A stretch of DNA of 64,000 bases from Siderastrea radians (taxonomy: Eukaryota; Cnidaria; Anthozoa; Scleractinia; Rhizangiidae), in assembly GCA_964017195.1 (NCBI GenBank), contig OZ024895.1:32930893-32994892 (forward strand). The letters run 5' to 3'. Within the stretch, counting starts at the first letter, position 1. Each line of letters opens with the position of its first letter. This document shows, piece by piece, positions 25,301-37,300 of this stretch. Below the pieces are notes generated by a model. That model searched no databases. It was not told the origin of the DNA and saw only the letters and a program-made list of their open reading frames with translations. The position numbers and the translations under genes are program-made.

Positions 25301-28300
25301 ACTCGCTTGAGTGTCATGGTCACAGGTTAAAAGCCGCGTGCTAATTTGTCTTTTCAATTAATATGAAATGAGTCATTTAGGCGCTGTAAATTGGATATGC
25401 ATGGGACAAAGCCTGTCTCATTGCTATCTAAGTTAACGTTCTATAAAAAAGAATCCGATTCAAGAAACAAATATACGAAGGAAAAAGATTTTGTACACAC
25501 CACAAGTGAGACCGCTAGAACAAACTGCTTTGGCGCTAAATTGCTTTAAAAATTGCAACTTAATTTTCAGCCATTTTTCAGCTTAATATTTCTCAATTTT
25601 CCTAGGATTCATCCCCCTCCCCCCATTTTTTGGAAGTATATATTGTAAAAATCTTGAAAAACAAAAAATCAGGCCTATATAGGCAGTTAACCCTCGGACG
25701 TACAAGGAAGGAGAGTGGATACCACCCTCATAAGGTTTTCTTCATTTTTCACCATTAATTTTTCGGTGGAAAAGCACACAATTTTGACAAAAAGCAGCAG
25801 AGTGTTTCATTATTTCTTATTTTACACGTCTGGATTGACATTTGTAATTTTGAGTAAAATCACAGGCCCCCAGCAGCTCCACAACTTATAACATTTACTT
25901 CATCTTGTAGAGCACACCAGGGGGGTTACCTACTGGGGCAAAATCTTTTCAAAATATTGTAGCAAAACGAAAACTCAAGGGGTGGGGGGGGGGTGCATGA
26001 ACCCCCTTGTACCTGGGCAGGGATACGAGCTTGTTTTTACGTCCGAGAGTTAAAATTGACGATTCAATAAAACGTAGCATTCAACAGAAATCCCCCTTGA
26101 CAAAGAGCTGCTAACGTTCATATTAAAAAGCGTTAAATCAACAGCACTCAATATATACTACTGTATATGTCCTTCATGAGATCGGTAAATAGCATCCGCT
26201 CAAGGTTCAATTCTATTCTTCCACAAACGGTCGTGTTTTTTTAAGGTCCGTTTGGACAGGCGATTTTTTTTTTAATGCGATTCAGTGATTCTCGCGGCAA
26301 CTGAAACCGCTTGGCGATTTTCGCTGAGATTTTGCAACGATTTGATTACGATTTTGGAATATTTGATATGGCGTTTAAAGAGCTTGCTCTTGCTCTGTGC
26401 ACAAAACACATCAACGGTTTTTTGGAAGTAGCTGTAATATGGACATCGCATGCTTCGCTGGTAGATTACATACGTAGTTCATTGGGACAACAGAACACTG
26501 ATGTGCCTCAGGAAAATAAAAGTCAGGAAATAAAATAAAATTAAATGAGATTTAGCATAAGATAGCCAATTAGCGAATTTTTACCTTTGTTTTCTCGTTT
26601 TCATTGACCGTAGGATCTTGGGAGATCTTTTGTAGGGCCGTATTCGCTATTTCCGCTGCTTTGCCTAGGTCGCCCATAACGATTGCTTCATTCAGTGAAC
26701 TTTCATGGCCTACAAGTAACCTGGAAATTACACTGGAGCTAGTATTCGTGGCTCTCATGACCTTCAAAAAACAACAAAATAAAATTGTTAACAGATAAGG
26801 AAAAATATTTTAAAAAATCGGAAATGCAAACTGGTTTGCTGGTCAGACTCAATTCCAGTAATTTTTATCACGATGATATGTTAACTACATTCGTCAATCT
26901 ACAAATAGACTGGAAAATACTATTGGTCCTTTAAGCTTCTCGGTCCTTGAATAGGGTGTCCATGCATTGTGCCCTGTTTTGGTATTGTGATTCCAGTGTG
27001 ACCCTTCCGGTTCCTTTTTTGTATTAAATAAAGTTGCCCCCCCCCTCCCAAATAAACACCACCAAAGAGTTCGTTCGGGCGACTCGGTGGTGGAGCGCCA
27101 TTTTCCTGCTGCCAAGCAAAGCTCAAAGTCAAAAAAAATGTATCTTCCATGCCCGGTTTTCTTAAAAGCAGTTTTCAGAACCTACACTTCTCTGGCATCA
27201 GTTGTTGCGGTAAAAAGGAATTTTACTTCTGGTGAATTTTATTAGCTTGACCCGTCTCATCTAATTTCTTGCTGTTTTATATTAGAAATTGAAAAAAAAA
27301 TAGACACAGGATAGCAGGCTCTCAATTGCCTGCGCTGGGTCTCTTCCTACGCCAGCTCGTAGACTCCTAAGCTAAATACGGTTCACAAGAGGACAAAATG
27401 TTTCTACTCGGACAGCATGCTTAGTTGAGTGTCCTGGAGTCCATAATGTGTAGTGTCCAACTACCCAGTATTCGTGCAACAGAGTTTTTGCACATGGAGT
27501 TATTCTTAGATAAGCTTTAAGCTTTTATCGCGGATCTTAGTTTAAGAATCTCGTCCGTTTTTCGTTGGAAAACGTCTGGTGTTACCGGACGCACCCCTTG
27601 CCACACTGACAATCCTCGGAAGTGTTTCGAAAGTCTTCGGGCAGTCTTCTCAAATCATTGGAGGCCTTCGGATCATCTTGAGAAAACCTCAGCATACTAA
27701 GTGTCCATCAAAAAATAACCTACTTTAGAAATGATAACCTGCAGCCTACCTTCACAGTTAAATTCTTGAATGAGGCAGAAGCACCATTCTTATCCGTCAC
27801 AATAACAGTGAAATTCAAATCTCCAGAAGGTAACTGAACAACAACGGAACTGTTCACGCCATGGTAAATTACGCTGTTCATTCCGTTAGAAAGTTGGTAT
27901 TGAAACAAGTACGACAAGGGTTCGCTGTCGCTCTTCCAGCCGCTGCATCTTAGTGTGAAGTTAGTCTCCAACGAGATTCCCGATGCTGGGAATATGGTGC
28001 ATAATCCTCCTGAAAGATGCAAAAACGTTGAGAAACTATAGGTTGGCACTTATTCCTGAACAGCCATTTCTTGGTGAGAGTTTAGGAGTAGCGTTGGCTG
28101 TAGAGGGCATATGACCTCTACACTAATTCCCCACCCCCTCCCCCAATTAAAGGTTAGCGTAGGGCTATGTACGATAATTAGGCTCGGTTTGTTGAAGGTA
28201 ATTAAGAGGAAAGAGAAAATGAAAAAGAAACAACCAAAGTATTCAAGCTACAACATCTACTCAAAGCCTTATAAAACCCTCTAAAAAATCTACACTCTTT

Positions 28301-31300
28301 TCAATCTCTACGCCCTGTACAACCTCTACACTCTCTTCAATCTCTACGCCCTATACAACCTCTACACTTTCTTCAATCTCAAGCCCTCTACATCCACTAC
28401 AACCTCTATACACTCTCATCAATCTCTATGCGCTCTATAGCCCTCTACAACTCTACAACCTCTTCAATCTCAACGGCCTCTATAACCTTCTACAACTCCT
28501 ACACACTCTTCAATCTAAACGCCCTCTACAACCACTACAACCTCTACACTCTTTGATCTCAACACCCTCTACAACCTCTAGTCTCTCTTCAATCTCTACT
28601 CCGTCTACAAGCCTCTACAACCTCTAAACGTTCTATTATCCCGGGAATCTCAAGGACTTAACGGACCAAACATTACTTACGACTTACATTGTATTATGAC
28701 AACGCGCGTTAGATTTACAAGCACCCCAATACTCGCATGAAAATGTGGAAAAGTTCGTCAGAAGCGTGTTGATATGAGAACCCTGCAGTAACATCTAAGA
28801 ACCCCACTGTAGATCATGTATTTGTTGATATTGACGAATATCAAAAGCTGTAGAGATTTCTGGTTGACGTTGTGGTGCATCATTCACACTTGACCAAAGG
28901 ACATATAGTGGAAACGCGTACGAGCAACTAACAAAACTATCAGCGAGTGAATGATTTTCTCCCGGCAACGTGTCCCCTAGTGTGTTCAGGCCTTTACTTG
29001 TGTTCAACTCAAATCCTTCAGTTGTTTCTATTTGCTTTCCTCTTATCCCTTATTATTCTTACTTATTACTGTTGAACAAAAGCTAGCGTGTGGCGTAGAG
29101 ATCGTAGAGGCTCTGCACCCAGCTCTACGCCAAAACTTTTGTCCAGAAACGTGCCACAGTTGAAGGATAAACAATAAATTACAAATAAATTGATTATAAA
29201 AGCACTGGTTTATAGACGATTACCAAGAATCGAGAAGTTTACTGATTAATATGTATTTTTTTTCTCACCGATGGAACAGTCTTTCCCTGTGTATCCAAGA
29301 AGACAATTACAGTGAAAATCATTTACTTCATCGGTGCAACTTCCACCATTGTGACATGGCTGTCCGGCACAGTCATCAATGTCTGAGTTGGAATCAGAAA
29401 CCAGTTAGTAAAAGACAAATCAAAAACTGAAACCGGTTACTAATAGCTGGTTTAAGTAATTTGACCGAAACATGAGCTAGGCGAAGCAAACTTTTCTAGG
29501 ACCTGAATTAAAGCTCTCGCTTTTAAGAAATTAACCATTTCCTGTTTTACACGAAAACACGTTGATTCTAATCCAACAGAGGCTGACCTGGTCAAATTTT
29601 TCATTTATTTGGGGCGGTTTGGGAAGGGGGGAGTGGTAACAACAGAAAAAAAAATGCCATGAGTTAAAAGATATTAGTATATTTCTAATGAGGCTTTGCG
29701 GACGTGTAGTAAAAGTAAGGATAAATACTGAATCCTTTATTTTGATTTTCACCAATTTTGCAAGTCTTTCCTGTGTACCCAGGGGTACAATGACAACTGA
29801 AATCGCTCATCCCATCCACACATTTCCCACCATTTTCACATGGTTGTCTAGCACAGTCATCAATATCTATGATCGAAAAGAGATTGTATTATTTAGTATT
29901 AATACTTCGCTTCACGTTCTCAAATGGAAATCTGGTACGACGGGGGTTCGCTGTTGCTCTTCTAGCCGCTGCAACTTAATTAGTGTGAAGTTAGTCTCCA
30001 ACGAGATTCCCGATGCTGGGAATATGGTGCATAATCCTTCTGAAAGATGCAGTGATGTTGAGAAACTATAGGTTGGCACTTATTCCTGAACAGCCATTTC
30101 TTGGTGAGAGTTTAGGAGTAGCGTTGGCTGTAGAGGGTCTTTAATATGATCTCTACACTTATCCCGCCCCCCTTCCAATTACAGGTTAGTGTAGCGCTAT
30201 GTACGATATCTAGGCACGGTTTGTTGAAGGTAAAAGAGGAAAGAGAAAATGAAAAAGAAACAACCAAAGTATCCAAGCTACAACATCTGCTAAAAGGCTT
30301 CTAAGACCCTCTAAAACCTCTACACTCTTTTCAATCTCTGCGCCCTGTACAACCTCTACACTTTCTTCAATCTCAACGCTCTCTACAACCACTACAACCT
30401 CTACGCTCTCTTTAATCTAAACGCCCTCTACAACCACTACAACAAATAAATTCCTTTCAATCTCCACGCCCTCTATAACCCTCTACAACCTCTACACTCT
30501 CTTCGATCTCAATGCCCTCTGCAACCACTACAACTTCTACACTCTCTTCAATCTAAACGCCCTCTACATACACTACAAGCTCTACATTCTCTTCAATCTT
30601 TACGTCCTCTACAAGCCTCTACAACCTATTGTCTCGGGAATCTCAACCACTTAACGTACCAAACATAACTTACGACTTGCACTGTACAGTATGATAACGC
30701 GCGTTAGATTTACAAGCACCCCAATACTCGCACTAAAATGTGGAAAGTCTAGGATCGTGTTGATATGAGAACCCAGTAACATCTAAGAATCCCACTGTAG
30801 ATCACGTATTTGTTGATATCTTTTAATTTTATTGACAAATATCAAAAGATGTATAGATTTCTGGTTGACCAAAGAACATAGGAAAAACGAACAGCCAACA
30901 AAACTATCAGCGAGTGAATGATTTTGTCCCCGCAACATGTCCCGTAATGTGTTCCGGCCTTTACTTGTGTTCAACTCAAATCGTTTAGTTGTTTCTATTT
31001 GCTTTCCTCTTATCCCTTACTATTCTTAGTTTAGTACTGTTGAACAAAAGCTAGGGTGTGGCGTAGAGATCGTAGAGGCTCTGCACCCAGCTCTACGCCA
31101 AAATACTTGTCCAGAAACGTGCCACAGTTGAAGGATAAACAATAAATTACAAATAATGTCATTAAAGATGTGTTTATTGTTCATAGTGGTGTAAGATAGG
31201 CAAGATGAACGTTTATTCGTTTGTCTCACGATGGCATCGCTTTGAGTTGTTGATCGCGACGTTTCGACTGCAATGCTGCTAGTCTTCATCAGGCGACGAG

Positions 31301-34300
31301 GTCGATTGTTTGCGTGTCGTTGTTTGTAGCATGTTGGTTCGCTGTTATTGTTGCATTTCGATCCTCATTATTATTCCGACTATTAGATGTCGTTCCCTAA
31401 CAGGTCTGCTTTGTGGTTGATCGGCTGTTGTGCTTTCTGATCGTAGGTATCCAAGCTTCAGGAATTTCGATTCCACTATCTCTATTGATGTTATTAGGAT
31501 GAAGTCTTATATGGATAGCCTCTTTGACCCTACGTGTGTACTAGTGAGGGTCACGATCAATAAACTTAATAACTTCTTTCCAAATAGGAAGATGCCCCTT
31601 TTCGTTAGCGTGCTCCGAAACTGCGGAGGTTTGTGTACGAGCAAGCCGTATATGGTTCAAGGGCGTCTTTCGGTCGCACTAAGTGAGACCTAAGAGTTGT
31701 GTCTGATTTGAAGACGGTGCGTACGCCTTGTTGTTGTAGGCAGCGGGGAAGCCGCCTATGATACACCTTTTATGTGGGGTAGAACCGCAGTAGATTTAAA
31801 TTCCTGCATAGGTTCTTTGTTGGCTGTTGGTCTTGTTGTCTTTTTGAGCTTTCGTACGAATGAAGAAGGATATCCGTTCGAAACAAGTACTGATGATAAA
31901 TGTTTCTTTTCTTCAGAGATAGCTGATGGTTTTGATGTGAGGTGTTTGGCTCGGTCGTATAGACACTTTACAATACTACGTTTCACTGACTGAGGATGGT
32001 GTGAATCATAGGCTAGGTATTGGTCAGTGTGGGTGGGCTTTCTGTAAACAGCGGTGGTGAGAAGACCGTTTGAATCCCTTGAAACTGACGTGTCGAGAAA
32101 GGGGATAGTGTTATCTTTCTCGATTTCCGTGGTAAAACGAATAGTAGGCTGTTGACTGTTTAGATGTTGTAAAAAGCCATCTACATAGTCTTTACCTAAG
32201 ACTGTAAAAGTGTCATCTACATATCGCTTCCAGATTTTAGGTTTATAGGTCGCTGTTGCTATTGCCCGTTCCTCAAACTCCTCCATGTAAAGGTTAGCAA
32301 TAACCGCGGAGACAGGGCTCCCCATGGCTGCTCCGTCTTTCTGTTCGTAAATCGACCCGTTGTATTGGAAATACGTGGATCTTAAGACAAAGTTTAAGAG
32401 GTCGGCAATTTGTGTAGGTGTAAGGTTTGTGAGGTCGACAAGACTGGGATCGTTCTCTAGTTTGCATAATGCGGCCTTTACAGCACCTTCGATCGGCACG
32501 TTTGTAAATAACGATTCTACGTCAAAAGATACCATGACTTCGTTTTCTTGTATTTGCTCATGGCTGATGATAGACACAAAATGAGAAGAGTTGGTAACTG
32601 TGTAGTCTGATTTGCCTGTCAACGGGGACAGGGTGTCGGCTAAGTGAGCCGACAAATCGTAAGCGAAGGTGTTTACACACGATACAATAGGTCTTAATGG
32701 TATTTCGGGCTTGTGTATCTTAGGTAGACCATATATCCTAGGTGGCTGTCTGTGCCTAGGTTTGATTTTGTTGTAGACAGTTTCTGAAAGATGTCCACTT
32801 CGTTTTAAGCTAAGAAGCTTTTCAGTAAGTTTTCGGCTAAGTCGGTCCGTTGGATCTTTATTAAGGAGTTAATATGGACCTGTTTCAATGAGTGTTTTCA
32901 TTTTATCATGGTACGTATCGGTGTTCAAGACTACACTGGCGCGACCTTTGTCCGCTGGAAGAGTCATACTAGAGTCGTCTTGTTTCAAGTTCTTAAGGGC
33001 TTCTTGCATTTCCTTCGTGATGTTAGGCTTGGGCGGTTCAGCCTGTTGAAGGATGTTGTTAACAGATCTCCTTACGGTGTCTGCTTGTTCTGATCTGAGT
33101 CAAGCGTTCTTATGGCCGATTCAACTTTGGCGACTATTTCAGTGACTGGAATGTTAGTTAGTGTTACTGCGAAATTCAACCCTTTCTCTACTAATGATAC
33201 CTCAGAATCGCTGAGGGGCTGTGACGAGAAGTTAATAACCCATTTATTTTTGTCGACTCGAGGTGTTTGGTCAACATGAGGTGTTTTAGAAACAGAAGCC
33301 TGTTTCTCTTGTACAAGTTTCAGAAACTTGCGTCGTTGCCGATCTTTTGTGGCAGTAAATACTCTTTGGGTATTAATTCTGATCTTTTCAAGTATTTCAC
33401 TGGCCTCATCTGCCGTGAGGGCGACTGTTATGCCCCTGGCAGTGGATTCGGTTTCTCTTTTCGCATCTCCCTTAGCTCTCTGAGTGAGTCGTATTCTCAC
33501 CCTAAGGAACCTCATAAAGGCTAGTTCGGCTACTCTGCGAGCGCCTTTAGTTGGAACTGGTGGCTGGACCCGAAGGTCTCGCGGAATAATGTGGCTCTTA
33601 ATACACCTTATAAGAAAGGTGACATGGTTGTTGTAGCGAGCGAGCTTACATGAGCAACGCTCGTGGCGACAAATCAACCTTAGGGCTGTGCGCCCATATT
33701 TCAGTTCAAAACGTGGTGTAAGATAGTATTCGTTTGTCTCACGATGGAATCGCTTTGAGTTGTTGATCGCGACTTTTCGACTGCGATACTGCTAGTCCTC
33801 ATCAGGCAATGAGGTCGATTGCTTGCGTGTCGCTGTTTGTAGCATGTTGGTTCGCTGTTATTGGTGCATTTCGATCCTCATTATTATTCCGACTATTAGT
33901 TGTTGTTCCCAGTAACAGGTTCGCTTTGTGGTTGATCGGCTGTTGTGCTTTCTGATAGTAGGTATCCAAGCTTCAGGAATTTCGATTCCACTATCTCTAT
34001 TGATAATAAATTACAAATAAATTGATCATAAATGCACTGATTTATAGACGATTAACAAGAATCGAGAAGTGAACTGATTAATACGTATTCTTTTTCTCAC
34101 CGATGGAACAGTCTTTCCCTGTGTATCCAAGAAGACAATTACAGTGAAAATCATTTACTTCATCGGTGCAACTTCCACCATTGTGACATGGCTGTCCGGC
34201 ACAGTCATCAGTGTCTGAGTTGGAATCAGAAACCAGTTAGTAAAAGACAAATCAAAAACTGAAACCGGTTACTAATAGCTGGTTTAAGTAATTTGACCGA

Positions 34301-37300
34301 AACATGAGGCGAAGCAAACTTTTCTAGGACGTTCGTTAAACCTCCCCCTTTTAAGAAATTAACCATTTTCTGTTTTACACGAAAAAATGTTGATTTTAAT
34401 CCAACAGAGGCTGACCTGGTCATAACTGCTGTAAATGACAAAAGATAAATCAAATTTTCTATTTATTTGGGGCGGGTTGGGAAGGGGGGAGTGGTTACAA
34501 CAGAAAAAAAAGCCGTGAGATTAAAGATATTAGCATATTTCTAATGAGGCTTTGGGGACATGTAGTAAAAGTGAGGATAAATACTGAATCCTTTATTTTG
34601 ATTCTTTCCAATTTTACAAGTTTTTCCTGTGTATCCGGGGGGGGGGGGGCAACGACAACTGAAATTGTTCATTCCATCTACACATGTCCCACCATTTTCA
34701 CATGGTTGTCTAGCACAGTCACTAATATCTATGATCGAGAAGAGATTGCATTATTTAGTATGAATACTTTGCTTCAACTTTCTCAAATGGAAATCTGCGC
34801 CAAAGAAATTTTTGTAAACTTTCGCGTTGGGCGACATGCACCAATCTCCCACCGGCCTTTGGAGGAAAGCCGTGTCCTGGGCACAGCGATGTCAGAAATG
34901 AGGTTCTGCAAAGAAGCCCCTTGTCCAAGTAATGTATTTTCCTTTGATATTTTGTCAATTTCGTAATGGCCTGTTATAGTAACTCTTTATTTATCCACAG
35001 AGCCAGAACGTGTAAGTTTACAATTTAACAAATATCAAATAAACTGAAAAAAGACATCTATTAATAAAAGATCGTTTAAAACGTTCAGTCTTTATCGCAG
35101 GTGGAGTGAAATCTTGTCCTCGGTCGCGCAGCGACCTCTGCCTTATAGGATAGGGTTGGTGGCGGTTGAGAAGGGTTGGTGGTGGTTGGGGGCGAACTGA
35201 CTTGCCGTGGAGAACTGGATTTTTTTTGGGGGGGGGGAGGGTGGTTGACACAAGTGGCAGTGAGATTACACACAATTTTGCACAGTTTAATGTGTCCACA
35301 TGTAGCATTTACATGGTTGTCCATACCCGCCGTCATGCTTACCACCATAGAGTTCCATCCTAAGAGCACATCTGTTGCTGCAGTTTGTTGGATGCAATCG
35401 TATATACTGTGCTATGATTGAAGGATTCAAAACCACTGTCTTGACACTAGCATCATCTACATTGCCTTCAATCACCTTTGGAAAAGCAAAGAAAGATTAA
35501 AAGACTTAATGGCGTCAAAAATGCATTACTAAGACGCTCTTACTGTAATAAATGTACAAGTATGGTAGAATGTAATTACATGAGTACAGACATAAGGCAT
35601 ACTAAATGTCTCCTAATAATGGAAGTTGTGCTTTATATTCAAAACTGCTTAAAAATGAAGGTAGTCGGTTTATTATTGCACCTAATCATTGTAGACAATT
35701 ATTTCACCCCCTAAGAAATAACTTAACATTATGTGTTAAAATGAATGATTATTTTACCTTAACTCCTTGAATGATATAATTCACCCAGGTAATTCCATCA
35801 TTCCCATAACTCAAGTAATACCGTGTAACATAGGAACTTCGTATTCTGGGACTATGAAAACCTTGCGAAGCAATTGCAGTGATGTTAGTCACTTTCTGTA
35901 GTTTTACTTGTATCCAAGGATGATTATCATTGTGGTGAGGAATCCACGCTCTTTTATTCCCTAATCTTGCATAATAAGCATGTGAATCAGAATTCAATAC
36001 AGTGGATGCTGTGATGTCACCATCAGGTATAATTGTGTCTCTTGCCAGTCCAAGATCAGGCGTTGAATAACTAGCACTGCCTGCAATAAAGATGCAGAGA
36101 AACTTAAAAAGTAAAACAAAAACAGAACATGTGCAAGGATGTAATATACATTAGTTTAATTTTAATACTATATTCACTGCGCTACCCGGTGAATATGACA
36201 TTTCAAGGCGCAGCTGCTAAGCTAAGTTACTTTTCTCGTGTGTTGTTTATCAAGTTTTAGCTCTTTTTTTTTACTTTTTGCGTCCACATCTCAAAATTAT
36301 ACTAAAACAATTATACCCCTCGGGCTCAGTAAATATTGGCGAATAATTGTTAAGTAGCCACTCCAGAGTCCATTTCCTCAGCTGTGACATAAGTCATTGT
36401 CATGGACTATCTATTGTAACGTCTGTCTCAACCAGTAATTAAATTTGCATTATGTCTATAGTGCTAACATAACATAATATAAACTTTATTTAATCTCGAA
36501 TTTACAGAGTAACATTTCTGCTAATTTGTTCGAGCTAGCTAAAGTTACAAAATGAGTAAAATACATATGATAAGAACAAAAGAAAAAATTAAACAATGCA
36601 GACAAATTTATACAATATTATTGTAGGACAAAATTAGCTGGCGAAAGGGGTTGAAATCGGTTATAGTGCGGTAGTGATCTGGAATTGCGTTCCAGGATTT
36701 GTCTGCCAGATAACTATAGGAATTAAGGCCATAAGTAGTTGTACCCACTTCAGGTAGGGAGAAAATATCAGTTCCTCTTAAAGAATAGGTGTTGGATCGC
36801 AGATTAAATATGTCTTTTAAATATTTAGGGTGTTTACCAAAATGAAGACACTTGAATACAGAAAGAATCATAATTTGTATGCGCCTGTTTTCCAGGTTTG
36901 TAGTTCCCGCTCTTTTAAGTATTAATTGCTGTAGTCAGAATTCCAGTCCTTCAAGATAAACCGCAGCGTATCCTATTTTCCCGGGGGTAGTTGGGGGGGG
37001 GGGGGACTCCCATACGAAACTGACAGGGGTGCTCGTCGGACAATTAGAATTAAACCCCTAAAGAAGACCAATCTGGGTGTGGCTCAGGCGTTATTTGAAC
37101 CCTAAAGGAGACTGCGTCAAAACAGACAACCAAATAAAAGCTACAGTGATTTTTAGTTGTTCTAAAGATTGACACTAAAGATTGACGGCGTTTGGTTTTT
37201 TCATATAGATATTTCTTTACGCACAACCCTAAGCGATACCTGTATGGGTAAAAATATTGGCTTTCCGTCCTGTGAACCTAAGCGAGACCAAAATCTACAA

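Larger units (their letters stand above)
27909..29934. repeat. Tandem segmental duplication, copy 1 (2,026 bp)
   Basis: It runs from the middle of the REJ-like exon through an intron minisatellite and two EGF exons to CTCAAATGGAAATCTG. Copy 2 begins at once at 29935 with GTACGAC, the same bases as at 27909. It retains intact splice sites and exon text. Confidence 0.85.
31157..34004 (-). mobile_element. Penelope-like retroelement with pLTRs, inserted in a polycystin intron
   Basis: 2,848 bp flanked by an exact 16-bp direct repeat AATAAATTACAAATAA (31141-31156 and 34005-34020). The uninterrupted target is visible in duplication copy 1 near 29173. Direct terminal repeats lie at 31186-31489 and 33713-34004, and a 29-bp tail follows the 3' repeat. 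Inside are an N-terminal ORF, a Penelope-type reverse transcriptase with YVDD, and remnants of a GIY-YIG endonuclease, all minus strand. A frameshift, an in-frame stop and loss of the GIY-YIG core make it non-autonomous now. Confidence 0.9.
29935..34797. repeat. Tandem segmental duplication, copy 2 (contains Penelope-like insertion)
   Basis: It is collinear with 27909-29934. After removing the Penelope-like element plus one target duplication (2,864 bp) it is 1,999 bp. It ends with the same CTCAAATGGAAATCTG. It contains a dead REJ exon copy, a diverged minisatellite and two EGF exons, one of them damaged. Confidence 0.85.

Noticed and set aside
29688..30071. 127-codon plus-strand open frame
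   Set aside because: Antisense of the EGF exon and dead REJ exon copy across the duplication junction.
34544..34966. 140-codon plus-strand open frame
   Set aside because: It is the antisense of the EGF exon at 34609-34728 and flanking intron, extended by the G13 run. No domain on its own strand.
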